In this document: piece after piece, positions 27,111 to 35,024 of the stretch
Position numbering within the stretch: position 1 is the stretch's first letter
Layout of the letters: each line of letters begins with the position of its first letter
Assembly (NCBI RefSeq): GCF_003732225.1
Contig: NZ_MOBJ01000034.1
Span: 124,001 to 188,000, forward strand
Reading direction: 5' to 3'
Origin: Pseudomonas brassicacearum
GTDB taxonomy: Bacteria > Pseudomonadota > Gammaproteobacteria > Pseudomonadales > Pseudomonadaceae
Length of the DNA: 64,000 bases
The notes under the pieces: model-generated
What the model saw: only the letters and a program-made list of their open reading frames with translations
Told to the model about the DNA's origin: nothing
The model's database searches: none
Translations under genes and position numbers: made by a program

Positions 27111-28334
27111 GTGAGGCTTCCACAAGTAAACGGATATGGTTACTTATGTGGCATACGATTTAGTAGCTCGGTCACACTTTGGGTAGACTTCGTTCTAATT
27201 TTTACGGTGCTGACATTTGGATTCGATGCATCTCCAAAAACCCTGGGGTATGCAGCAGCATTATATGGACTTCCATCACTATTACTAGGACCGCTTTTCG
27301 GCACTCTGGCCGACCATACGAGCCCATTAAAATTTTTAATAGTTAGCTTTTCAATCCGCTTTATCGTTGCCTGTCTATTATTTGGAGCAAACTCTGAAGC
27401 ATATTTCCTAGCATTTGTCTGCCTCAAAGGGATATCAAATCTCGGTTCCGGAGCAGCAGAAATAATTTTAACTAGAAAGCTTTTGACAAACAAAGACCTC
27501 GTTAACAACATTTCACTGATAACGATAATGGATCAGTTTATTAAGGTTTGTTCACCTCTCGCAGCCGGCATCATTGCCAGCATGGCTGACAAAGCACACG
27601 GTTTTTTAATCTCCGCTTCCTTTTCATTATTCGGGGTATTTTGTGTAATCCTGCTTTCTTTAAGCTGTCGAGAGAAAAAAATACACAACCTCGAAAAACG
27701 ATCATTTGGAAGTTTGGAAGCATTGAAGGTGTTATTACGGAGCGGCCCCTCCACTCAATTATTCTTCATCTGTGCATTAATTCAATCTGCCGTATTGGGG
27801 TGCTACGATTCATTACTGAGTATATTCCTGAAAGACATTGGATTTGAAGCATACATATTTGGAGTAATCGTTAGCTCTACGGCTCTAGGAGGAATTTTAG
27901 CCGGCTTGTGTTTCAAATTAGTTTATCCCAGCAGAATCTCTTTGTGCTCCACCCTCTCTCTTCTTATATTTGGCCTAATGGTAGTCATAGCAGGATCACT
28001 TCCAAAACCAGAAAGCATATCGACACTTTCTATTTTAATACTGACTTTCTTTTTTGCAGGCTTTGCGTATGGACTGACGTCGTTAGGATTTGGTGTAACC
28101 CTGCAAAAATACTGCCCTTTGTCTAATCTGGGGACAGTATCAGCGACCGCACGAAGTTTAACATTACTATTTATGATCGTGGGACCGATCTTTGGTGCTT
28201 GGCTATCAACTTTCATTTCAATCAGTGGTGTATTTGTCCTCTCGGGAGGTATCGCGGTGTTTTTCGGCGCGTTACTACACCTGAAATATCGCGATAATTT
28301 CTCTTTAGAAGCAACTCGCATATCAAATGAATAA
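27111..28334 (+). CDS. MFS transporter, horizontally acquired
   Basis: A 407-residue major facilitator with about twelve transmembrane helices and the loop 2-3 motif GPLFGTLADHTSP near residue 60. The start is GTG at 27111 behind AGGACAG. AT-rich codons (many ATA, TTA, AGA) contrast sharply with the genes on either side and indicate transfer. The end overlaps the next start as ATGAATAA, so it was the first gene of an operon, now partly broken. Substrate unknown; efflux of a small product is likely. Confidence 0.85.
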   Translation: MRLPQVNGYGYLCGIRFSSSVTLWVDFVLIFTVLTFGFDASPKTLGYAAALYGLPSLLLGPLFGTLADHTSPLKFLIVSFSIRFIVACLLFGANSEAYFLAFVCLKGISNLGSGAAEIILTRKLLTNKDLVNNISLITIMDQFIKVCSPLAAGIIASMADKAHGFLISASFSLFGVFCVILLSLSCREKKIHNLEKRSFGSLEALKVLLRSGPSTQLFFICALIQSAVLGCYDSLLSIFLKDIGFEAYIFGVIVSSTALGGILAGLCFKLVYPSRISLCSTLSLLIFGLMVVIAGSLPKPESISTLSILILTFFFAGFAYGLTSLGFGVTLQKYCPLSNLGTVSATARSLTLLFMIVGPIFGAWLSTFISISGVFVLSGGIAVFFGALLHLKYRDNFSLEATRISNE

Positions 28335-28610
28335 CGAAATCAGCTTGGGCGATGGAGTTGCCTGGATCACGACTGCTGCTCCAGCACGCGAATTAAGTGA
28401 ATTCAATATCCCGGTCTACCCGGCGCGGTTTCCGGCGGGATGGGTAAATTCGATGGGGACTTCATCAAAAATCTGAAAGAACAAATACCCAGTCATCAGC
28501 TAGGCACTCCTGAAGAAATTGTGAACACGCTCACTTTCCTACTGACCTCCGGCATGAGCTTAACCGGGCAAACCCTACACGTTAATCATGGTTGGTACAT
28601 GGGAGGCTAG
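28327..28610 (+). pseudogene. Broken gene ending in an SDR C-terminus
   Basis: A frame starting at 28327, overlapping the MFS stop, runs 49 codons to a TGA at 28474. In another frame, from 28440 to 28610, the residues GKFDGDFIKNLKEQIP, LGTPEEIVNTLTFLL and TGQTLHVNHGWYMGG are a clear short-chain dehydrogenase tail. The Rossmann N-terminus and YxxxK site are absent. The likely history is an internal deletion that joined the start of one gene to the end of an SDR gene out of frame. Confidence 0.75.
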
Positions 28611-28612
28611 TC

Positions 28613-29056
28613 ATGTCAGTTCGGACAATTTATTCTGGGAAACACATCGTAATCTCTCACTGCCGGGACTGTGAAATTCCTGGCTACATGATTATTTCGC
28701 TTCAGCGGCTCACATCTAAACTCGCGGAGCTCACTTCGGCGGAAAGCGCTGAACTGATGAATGGTTTAGCGTTTGCGGAGCGAGCCTTAAACACTCTATT
28801 TTCTCCTGAAAAAATATACATAATGCGTATTTCCGAGCTCAATCCTGAACTGCACTTTCATGTTTTCCCCAGGTATGCCTCCGTGACCAAATTATATTTG
28901 GCGGAATACAATGAACGTATTATTGACGGTCCGCTCTTTTTCAGCTGGGCGCGGAAAAGGTTCAGTAGCTCACAGCCAGAGCCGACCCAAGAGGTATTGG
29001 ACGCTCAATCAATACTCAAGGAAACCCTCAAGGCTTATTTTTCGCTGCCTCTATAA
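28613..29056 (+). CDS. HIT-like protein
   Basis: A 147-residue protein with a histidine-triad-like segment ELHFHVFPRY near residues 87-96. The canonical HxHxH is ELHFH here: the middle (nucleophilic) and last His remain, but the first is Glu. HIT proteins hydrolyse or transfer nucleotides. The start at 28613 is two bases after the SDR stop with GGGAGG upstream. It shares the AT-rich operon with the MFS gene. A nucleotidyl role is inferred from fold only. Confidence 0.65.
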   Translation: MSVRTIYSGKHIVISHCRDCEIPGYMIISLQRLTSKLAELTSAESAELMNGLAFAERALNTLFSPEKIYIMRISELNPELHFHVFPRYASVTKLYLAEYNERIIDGPLFFSWARKRFSSSQPEPTQEVLDAQSILKETLKAYFSLPL

Positions 29057-29283
29057 ACAAGAGGCGTCATAGTTGTGTAGATCGCCATAGGCCGGGAAAT
29101 ACGTTGCGACGATGAGTGCGTAGACTGCGCCCGGGAGTCCGCTTGAGTGACGGACACTACTTCAGCAGCGGGCGGGGCTATCGTCCGCTTTCGTCCTCGG
29201 CAGTGTAGAAACACACTCATCGGTATTAGGACTGCGTCGCTATGCCCGACTGTCGCACCGAGGCGCGGGCATGTGGTCGGGAT
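29057..29283. other. Unassigned gap right of the MFS operon
   Basis: GC content is back to the genomic norm. Open frames exist on both strands but none has a ribosome site or a family I recognise. It may be debris of the element that carried the transposase tail. Confidence 0.4.
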
Positions 29284-29301
29284 TCGAGTAGGAGGCGGAT
29301 T
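29284..29301 (-). repeat. Second copy of the 18-bp intron-end repeat
   Basis: TCGAGTAGGAGGCGGATT here is identical to 25887-25904, where it forms the 3' end of the group II intron remnant. The two copies are in direct orientation and bracket the 3.4-kb region containing the phoH fragment, MFS, SDR tail and HIT-like genes. Confidence 0.8.
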
Positions 29302-29436
29302 CGCTGGCCGATGCACACGGGGCAGCTGGAAGGGATAAACAATCGAATAAAGGTCATCAAACGGATGGCGTATGGTTACCGGGATAGCGAATTCTTTTTC
29401 ATGAAGATCAAGAACGTCTTTCCCGGTAATCCGTGA
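29302..29436 (+). pseudogene. ISL3-type transposase C-terminal fragment
   Basis: The translation TGQLEGINNRIKVIKRMAYG followed by YRDSEFFFMKIK is the conserved end of DDE transposases of the ISL3 group. Only about 45 codons remain; the sequence upstream is replaced by the intron-end repeat. The stop TGA is at 29434-29436. Confidence 0.75.
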
Positions 29437-29442
29437 AGAGCA

Positions 29443-29470
29443 TAAAAAAAGCGGCGCTGAATGCGCCGCT
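29443..29470 (-). terminator. Terminator of the first Tyr-rich lipoprotein gene
   Basis: On the minus strand a GCGGCGC/GCGCCGC stem with a 5-nt loop followed by a run of seven T, 15 bp past the gene end. Confidence 0.85.
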
Positions 29471-29485
29471 TGTTCGTTGCAAGGC

Positions 29486-29896
29486 CTAACGGTGGCCGTC
29501 CCAACTGCGGCGGCCATCGCGACCATCACGGTCACCATGTCTGTCGTGATCACGCCCGTCACGATGCCCCCGATCATCCCCTTCCCGGCGGCCATGGCCA
29601 CCCTCTTCGCGATGACCCCAGCCATGGCGGTCGCGGTCATCCCAGCCACGGTTCTGGTAAACGCGGTACTCGACTCGCGGTGCTGCCTGGTAATAACGCG
29701 GCGCTGGCTCGTAGTAGCGCGGCGGCGAGTAGTAACGCGCAGGCGGGGAGTAATAAGGCCCACCTCCGTAGTAATAAGCTGGCGCCGGTGAGGTATAGAC
29801 CTCAGAGCGGTAATTACCGGGACCTTCGTCGTAATAGGGTACACAAGCAGAAAGCGTCAAACCCAATGAAGCAATGAGAAGAAGTCGACGATACAT
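29486..29896 (-). CDS. Tyr/Pro- then Arg/Asp/His-rich lipoprotein
   Basis: A 136-residue small lipoprotein with signal peptide MYRRLLLIASLGLTLSAC (lipidated Cys18), a Tyr/Pro-rich middle with repeated YYSPP, and a highly charged tail of Arg, Asp, His and Gly. The start at 29896 has a GGAGG site and heads the signal peptide. It is a paralogue of the gene at 30143, sharing the signal peptide, leader and Tyr-rich core. Function unknown; a surface-exposed outer-membrane protein is likely. Confidence 0.75.
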   Translation of the reverse strand: MYRRLLLIASLGLTLSACVPYYDEGPGNYRSEVYTSPAPAYYYGGGPYYSPPARYYSPPRYYEPAPRYYQAAPRVEYRVYQNRGWDDRDRHGWGHREEGGHGRREGDDRGHRDGRDHDRHGDRDGRDGRRSWDGHR

Positions 29897-30062
29897 GGCG
29901 GCCTCCTGGACCGCGAATGAGCCATACCAGCGACGCTGGTCGGCGGCAGCCAATTCATCTGACTGACGAAACATCTGACAGCAAAATCGGAATCTGGTGC
30001 GATTTTGAAACACATTGAAACAAGTAACAGATAACGCTTCTCGACCACCGATCAGCCTGCAT

Positions 30063-30098
30063 AAAAAACGGCGCTTCCTTCACCAGAAAGCGCCGCCA
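30063..30098 (-). terminator. Terminator of the second Tyr-rich lipoprotein gene
   Basis: Minus-strand stem GGCGCTT/AAGCGCC followed by six T, 45 bp past the end of the gene at 30143. Confidence 0.8.
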
Positions 30099-30142
30099 AT
30101 GGAGAAACTGAAAGCGATCAATCCGGTTCGACTCACCACGCT

Positions 30143-30397
30143 TTAATGGTGCCCGTGATAGTAGCCACCGTGATAACGCCCCCCATGACCACCGTAGTAA
30201 TAGGGGTAGTAGCCGCCATAAAAGCGAGGACCGTAGTAGTAATAACCGCCGTAGTAATAAGGCGAGTAGTAACCACCGTAGTAATAAGGTGCTGGCGCGG
30301 TGTACACCGCAGAACCGTAATAGCCGGGTTCTACATAGTAGTAACAGGCAGAAAGACTCAAACCCAGCAACGCACCAAGCAAGATTCGACGATACAT
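30143..30397 (-). CDS. Tyr/Gly-rich lipoprotein
   Basis: An 84-residue lipoprotein: signal peptide MYRRILLGALLGLSLSAC, then a segment dominated by Tyr and Gly in YYGGYYSPYYYGG-like repeats and a His-rich end. The start at 30397 has the same GGAGG leader as its paralogue. The pair is a tandem duplication. No function is known to me. Confidence 0.75.
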   Translation of the reverse strand: MYRRILLGALLGLSLSACYYYVEPGYYGSAVYTAPAPYYYGGYYSPYYYGGYYYYGPRFYGGYYPYYYGGHGGRYHGGYYHGHH

Positions 30398-30640
30398 GGC
30401 GGCCTCCTGGACCGCAGGCAACACAGACCAGCAACGCTGGTCGGCGTCAGTCGGAACACTGAGTGGCTGACACCTATTAAGACTCTGAAACAACCGCCAA
30501 GTGCCTCGCCGCGCAAACCTTCAGATCGGCGGCCAGCCCGCCTACCCTGCACAACCTGTTGTCACGCGCCGACCAGACAATGTACCGTGCCAGACCAACC
30601 GGCCGTGACCGAACCTGCACAGAAATGCCTCACTCCAGCC

Positions 30641-30847
30641 ATGAATAAACCTGACCTCTGCCCAGCCTGTGGCACCCGCAACGATTGCAGCCTGGCCGAT
30701 CCGCGAACCGCCGACCAGGCCTGCTGGTGCTATGGCGTAAGCATCGACCCGGCGGTGCTTCTGGCGCTGCCCGCCGAACTGCGAAACCAGTCGTGCCTGT
30801 GCCCGCGCTGTGCTCAGGTCGAGTCGCAGCTGCAAGCAGCCTGCTAG
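30641..30847 (+). CDS. Cysteine-rich CWC family protein
   Basis: A 68-residue protein with paired cysteines CPACG, NDC, CWC and CLCPRC, the pattern of the CWC family that is probably zinc binding. The start at 30641 is the first ATG before the cysteine array. It precedes rsuA by 44 bp in the same direction. The role is unknown. Confidence 0.75.
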   Translation: MNKPDLCPACGTRNDCSLADPRTADQACWCYGVSIDPAVLLALPAELRNQSCLCPRCAQVESQLQAAC

Positions 30848-30891
30848 CCTATCGAGTAAGATGCGCGCCCTTTCCCACTCTGCCGACCGTC

Positions 30892-31584
30892 ATGCGCGTT
30901 GACCGTTTCCTCAGCAACCTGCCCCGCTACAACCGTAAACAGGTGCGTCTGCTGTTGGTCGAACGGCGGATCAAGGTCGACGGGCAGATCGTCAGTGACC
31001 CGCACTTCGAAGTGCGCGAGTTCAGCCGTGTCGAGTGCGACGATGAAGTGCTGCAAGCCGGCAAACCACCGCGCTACTTCATGCTGCACAAACCACCCGG
31101 CTGCGTCAGCGCCACTCGCGACCCGGAGCACCCGACCGTCCTCGACCTGATCCTTGAACCCGACAAGGACGACCTGCACATTGCCGGGCGACTGGACTTC
31201 AACACCACCGGACTGATGCTAATCACCAACGATGGTTCCTGGTCGCGGCGCCTGACCCAGCCGCAGACCAAACTGCCGAAGGTCTACTACGTCGAAACCG
31301 AACAACCCATCACCGATGAATACGCACAGACCTTTGCCCAAGGCCTGTACTTCGCCTTTGAAGACCTCACCACCCAGCCCGCCCAGTTGGTTGTGCTGGG
31401 CGAAAAATCTGCGCGGTTGAGCATCATCGAGGGCCGTTATCACCAGGTGAAACGGATGTTCGGCCACTTCGATAACAAGGTCTTGCGCCTGCACCGTGAG
31501 CGAATGGGGCCACTGGTACTCGATGACCAATTGAGACCCGGTGAGTACCGCCCGCTGAGCGACGAAGAGATCCAACTGATCTGA
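30892..31584 (+). CDS. rsuA: 16S rRNA pseudouridine(516) synthase
   Basis: A 230-residue protein with an N-terminal S4 RNA-binding domain (MRVDRFLSNLPRYNRKQVR) and a pseudouridine synthase domain with the catalytic Asp in GRLDFNTTGL. Length and domain plan equal E. coli RsuA. I start at 30892, where the S4 domain begins; the frame stays open upstream through the CWC gene but is out of register with it. Confidence 0.9.
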   Translation: MRVDRFLSNLPRYNRKQVRLLLVERRIKVDGQIVSDPHFEVREFSRVECDDEVLQAGKPPRYFMLHKPPGCVSATRDPEHPTVLDLILEPDKDDLHIAGRLDFNTTGLMLITNDGSWSRRLTQPQTKLPKVYYVETEQPITDEYAQTFAQGLYFAFEDLTTQPAQLVVLGEKSARLSIIEGRYHQVKRMFGHFDNKVLRLHRERMGPLVLDDQLRPGEYRPLSDEEIQLI

Positions 31585-31640
31585 AGCAAGCGACCGCTGA
31601 GCAGAAGTCGTCGAACAATTTACGAACTGCACTTGCGCGA

Positions 31641-31656
31641 TGGCCACTCCCCTGCT
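31641..31656 (+). promoter_or_regulatory. Possible sigma-54 promoter upstream of phaG
   Basis: TGGCCACTCCCCTGCT has GG and GC separated by exactly 10 bp and agrees with much of the TGGCAC-N5-TTGC consensus. It lies about 240 bp before the phaG start, in a 312-bp gap without other features. Chance matches to this pattern are common. Confidence 0.35.
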
Positions 31657-31896
31657 TGAATCAGGACGTCGGCCGAAATGTGACCGGCAAGTCATAACAT
31701 ACTTCTAAGAAACTTTTTGTCGGCAGAGAGCCTCGCAGATTTCACCTCTCCCGACAGACTGCCCGCCAATAACAATACCCGTCGACCAGCCTTCACCGGA
31801 TCGACATGGGCTCAAAAATTCCAGGCGTATGCCTACCTGTCACAAAGCTCGTGCAATCTCATTGCGCGCATACCCGCTTGCCAGGAGTCTTATGAC

Positions 31897-32781
31897 ATGA
31901 GGCCAGAAATCGCTGTGCTGGATATACAAGGTCAGTACCGGGTTTACACGGAGTTCTATCGCGCAGACGCCGCAGAGAAGACCATTATTCTGGTCAACGG
32001 CTCGATGGCCACCACTGCATCGTTTGCACAAACCGTGAAAAACCTGCACCCGCAATTCAACGTTGTGCTGTACGACCAGCCCTACGCGGGCAAGTCAAAA
32101 GCCCACAATCGGCACGAGAAAATGCTCACCAAGGAAGTCGAAGGGCAGATCCTTCTTGAGCTGATCGACCATTTCGCCGCGGAACACGTGATGTCGTTCT
32201 CGTGGGGTGGCGCAGCCACGATGATCGCTCTGGCACAACGCCCGCGCCGGATCGAGAAAGCTGTGATCAGCTCGTTCTCGCCGGTGGTCAACGAGCACAT
32301 GCGCGACTATCTGGAGCGCGGTGTCGACTACCTCGGCAAGCTCGATGGCGACCGCGTCGGCCACCTGGTCAACAACACCATCGGCAAACACCTGCCATCG
32401 TTGTTCAAACGCTTCAACTATCGCCACGTCAGCACCTTGGCCGAACACGAATACGGGCAAATGCACTTTCACATCAGCAGCGTGCTCAACAGCGATCGCC
32501 TGTGCTACCTCAAGGCCGCCAAGCAAATCGACGTGCCGGTACTGTTCATGAACGGTGAATGGGACGAATACACCGCCGCCAGCGATGCCCACCTGTTCGC
32601 CAGTCATGTGCAACACAGCACGTTCAGCACCATCCGGGCCACCGGGCACTTTCTCGACATGGAGCACAAAGCCGCCTGCCGAGACAGCCGCCATGCGCTG
32701 ATGGGTTTCCTGAAGCCGGCCCACCATGAAGGCCGAACGCGTTCCCACTTCACCCAGGACCACCATGCATTGGCCATTTGA
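31897..32781 (+). CDS. phaG: 3-hydroxyacyl-ACP thioesterase/transacylase PhaG
   Basis: A 294-residue alpha/beta-hydrolase nearly identical in length and sequence start (MRPEIAVLDIQGQYRVYTEF) to P. putida PhaG, which diverts fatty-acid synthesis intermediates to polyhydroxyalkanoate. The nucleophile-elbow region reads MSFSWGGAATM, with Ser in SWGG; an Asp in GEWDEYT and His in TGHFLDME complete a plausible triad. The start at 31897 has AGGAG. RhlA is a related family, but the match is to PhaG. Confidence 0.9.
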   Translation: MRPEIAVLDIQGQYRVYTEFYRADAAEKTIILVNGSMATTASFAQTVKNLHPQFNVVLYDQPYAGKSKAHNRHEKMLTKEVEGQILLELIDHFAAEHVMSFSWGGAATMIALAQRPRRIEKAVISSFSPVVNEHMRDYLERGVDYLGKLDGDRVGHLVNNTIGKHLPSLFKRFNYRHVSTLAEHEYGQMHFHISSVLNSDRLCYLKAAKQIDVPVLFMNGEWDEYTAASDAHLFASHVQHSTFSTIRATGHFLDMEHKAACRDSRHALMGFLKPAHHEGRTRSHFTQDHHALAI

Positions 32782-32792
32782 AACTGCGTCCT

Positions 32793-32854
32793 CGCGAGCA
32801 ACCTCGTCTGCCTGACTACACGTATTACCTGCAGGAACGAGGCTTGCCCGCGAC
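32793..32854. repeat. Diverged REP-like inverted pair
   Basis: TCGCGAGCAACCTCGT and, inverted, AACGAGGCTTGCCCGCGA form an imperfect hairpin after phaG. It looks like an older or different REP variant than the six doublets elsewhere and may terminate phaG. Confidence 0.55.
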
Positions 32855-33029
32855 AGACCGCAACACGGCTTCAAACCCTGTGTACTGCCGCCATCGCCAG
32901 CGCTGAACCCAGCTGCCGACGAGGCATGCCCCTGCCCGTCCAAACCTGCAAAAACCCACGCAAACACAGATCAGCCAAAGAAAAACTTCAAATCCCCGGC
33001 CACATCTGGTACAAAGTCAGCCGCTCTGA

Positions 33030-33103
33030 GCGGGTGTCGTATAATGGCATTACTCCAGCTTCCCAAGCTGATAACGAGGGTTCGATTCCCTTCACCCGCT
33101 CCA
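33030..33103 (+). tRNA. tRNA-Gly (anticodon CCC)
   Basis: A 74-nt cloverleaf including encoded CCA. The acceptor stem is GCGGGTG/CACCCGC, the T loop TTCGATT, and the anticodon loop TTCCCAA gives anticodon CCC. A terminator follows at 33152. In Pseudomonas, tRNA-Gly genes are known integration sites, but I found no second copy of its 3' end in the window. Confidence 0.93.
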
Positions 33104-33151
33104 ATCAGACTTCAGTCTCACGTCATTTTTAGACGGGGGATGCAGGTAAAG

Positions 33152-33181
33152 AAAAAACCGGCCTTGATGGCCGGTTTTTTT
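33152..33181 (+). terminator. Terminator of tRNA-Gly
   Basis: AAAAAACCGGCC-TTGAT-GGCCGG followed by seven T. Closely related modules occur at 34798 and 42410. Confidence 0.9.
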
Positions 33182-33369
33182 GTGTCTGGGGTTTGGTGGA
33201 ATCGAGCTCTGAGGCATCCCCACTCTTTCGTCCGTTGTCCGCTGATCCATGAGTAAGTGCTCTCGGGGCGTTAGCGACTACCCTGAAGTCTGTTAGCGTT
33301 TTTTTCTAAAAACACGGATTTATTATCAAATTTCATCAAGCGTTAACATTTTCATATCCAAGAAAATTA

Positions 33370-33627
33370 GTGTTTTCTTACGGGACTCGCAGCAACTTCA
33401 TCTTCGATGAATACGAGGACGCGTGCTTTGCCTGGCGCTATCCCGATCTGACCGAACACGTCCTGTACACCGCACGTGTCGTCGAGCACACGATTCGAAA
33501 GGAAATGGCGGATGAAGCCAGAGTACTGGTGATCTTTCAGCAAGCTCAGAACCGGCTGAAAGAAGTACTGGAAATGCCGGACCAGGATGCGAACCGCATC
33601 ATCCGCTCCATCAAGGAGACCGGCTAA
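33370..33627 (+). pseudogene. Possible Fic-family C-terminal remnant
   Basis: Eighty-five codons from a GTG, with the frame open further upstream. WRYPDLTEHVLYTARVVE and EMPDQDANRIIRSIKETG resemble the helix and wing that end some Fic adenylyltransferases. The catalytic HxFx(D/E)GNGR motif is absent, so if the family call is right this is a tail without activity. The sequence before it (33282-33369) is AT-rich with no ribosome site. Confidence 0.4.
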
Positions 33628-33731
33628 TGGGCGTCACCTTTTTATCCCAAAGTCTTTTTCAGCGTCTTACCAAGCGCTTGCGAAAGCCCATGGGCTAAGA
33701 CAGACTCCCCGCCTTTCCAGACTCGACAAGG

Positions 33732-34223
33732 ATGCGAGCATTGAAGTTTGAGAGTGACCAGTTTTCCGGCAACCATGGAGTTGTCTTCAACGTATCGCGC
33801 CTCACGCTGTCAGCCAGTGAACGGGGTAGCCTCAGAACACTGCATTTCGGTGAAGCGAAAGCCACCCACTATGAAGTGAGCAATCTGGTGGTGGAGCTCT
33901 ACGACAAAATGCTCGCCAAGGATTTGCCCTGCCAAATGATGGTCGGGATCTCCAAACCCCTGACCCGGCAACAGGGGGATCTACTCAATGCCCAACGAAT
34001 GAGTATCGCCAACCTCACCAGTGGTGTTTTCGCCGCAGCGGTAGGCAAGTTTGTGCCCGGTGCGATCATCCCGGTGGGATGGGCAGTGCGCAAGTTCACG
34101 CTGAGCAAATTGCCGACTTATCACGCAGGCGATGTCATTGTCAGTTTGGATGCGCAGGTCAGCGGTGGCATAGGCCCTCAGCACTCCGAATCATCCATGA
34201 TCATCAAGAATCAAGGCGGATAG
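33732..34223 (+). CDS. Unknown protein with central hydrophobic segment
   Basis: A 163-residue protein I do not recognise. Residues 1-90 are soluble and mixed in charge (KFESDQFSGNHGVVFNVSRL), residues 93-118 form a hydrophobic stretch (LTSGVFAAAVGKFVPGAII), and the end is polar. The ribosome site is weak (CAAGG overlaps the ATG region). Only 4 bp separate it from the next gene, so they form a two-gene unit next to tRNA-Gly. Confidence 0.55.
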   Translation: MRALKFESDQFSGNHGVVFNVSRLTLSASERGSLRTLHFGEAKATHYEVSNLVVELYDKMLAKDLPCQMMVGISKPLTRQQGDLLNAQRMSIANLTSGVFAAAVGKFVPGAIIPVGWAVRKFTLSKLPTYHAGDVIVSLDAQVSGGIGPQHSESSMIIKNQGG

Positions 34224-34227
34224 GATC

Positions 34228-34461
34228 ATGAACGAATATGGACTGTACGCCGGGGCTTACGCAGTGTTCTTGCTGTTGTTCTTCTATCTGAAATCCTACC
34301 GCCTCAGAAAATGGCTGGGCATCACCCTGGTCGTTCTGGGGTTTGTGAGTATTTTCATGCTGCCGCCTTTCATTGCCGGCTTCGATCTGGGCATCGTTTC
34401 AACCAATGCTATCGGCATCGGGGCTGGGCTGTTTTTTAGTCGGGCCCGGTATGCGGCGTGA
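34228..34461 (+). CDS. Small membrane protein, partner of the gene before
   Basis: A 77-residue protein with three hydrophobic helices (about 7-20, 28-48 and 55-70) and the basic loop KSYRLRKW, so the loop is probably cytoplasmic. It starts at an ATG preceded by GGCGGATAGG, 4 bp after the upstream stop. Function unknown; the pairing of a soluble/amphipathic protein with a small membrane protein is compatible with many roles. Confidence 0.6.
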   Translation: MNEYGLYAGAYAVFLLLFFYLKSYRLRKWLGITLVVLGFVSIFMLPPFIAGFDLGIVSTNAIGIGAGLFFSRARYAA

Positions 34462-34797
34462 GCCTCGTGCTCATTAATAATCGGCCACTCTCGAGATCGA
34501 AGTACGGATTTCATGCCGGGAGGCGTGGCAGGAGAACCAGCATGGGACTGGTAACCCGTCCAACCACGCAGATGAGTCTGAGACGCTTAGCATCATCTGC
34601 TAACTGCGAATCAAGCTCGACGTGCCATCAATAGCATCGAGGCGGCAGCCGACAACAAACCAGCTCAGCAACGGTTGAACATTTGCTTACCATGAGGCAG
34701 GGAAAACCAACGTCGCATATACAATTCGATGTACGCAGTCAGCACGCCAGCGTATTCAAACAGGTGTGTCCCCCGGACGCTTACGATGTAGAGACAG
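34462..34797. other. Gap without a supported gene
   Basis: About 336 bp of normal base composition with short open frames only. An 85-codon minus-strand frame (34665-34922) crosses a terminator hairpin and is probably not real. Confidence 0.4.
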
Positions 34798-34828
34798 AAA
34801 AAGCCGGTCCAAGTGGCCGGTTTTTTTG
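34798..34828 (+). terminator. Orphan terminator resembling that of tRNA-Gly
   Basis: AAAAAGCCGGTCCAAGTGGCCGG followed by seven T. The flanks (an ATGTAG-AGACAG string before, GGATTTGGTG after) echo those around 33142-33200, so this looks like a duplicated module. No gene clearly ends here. Confidence 0.65.
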
Positions 34829-34989
34829 TGGGCGGGATTTGGTGAAACGCTGTTTCTTCCTCCATGAATAGCCAGTCAACGCTTGTCAAATTAAGTGCGG
34901 ATTGCCCATTCTCTGGGTTCACGAACGGGGCCTATTTTCAAAAAAGCAACGTCCTACACTACTCCGGGAATTGTCCGTACACTTGCGCA

Positions 34990-35019
34990 TTGCTGTGCAT
35001 TTGCAACGAAGCCTATAGT
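34990..35019 (+). promoter_or_regulatory. Promoter of the structured leader
   Basis: TTGCTG (34990-34995), 18-bp spacer, TATAGT (35014-35019), placed just before the first hairpin of the leader. The match is fair and the position fits. Confidence 0.45.
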
Positions 35020-35024
35020 CGAGC

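Noticed and set aside
29035..29844. 269-codon minus-strand frame overlapping a lipoprotein gene and transposase tail
   Set aside because: Low-complexity translation out of frame with the lipoprotein; covers unrelated features.
33030..33103. tRNA-Gly as active integration site of an island
   Set aside because: No integrase gene and no second copy of the tRNA 3' end were found in the window.
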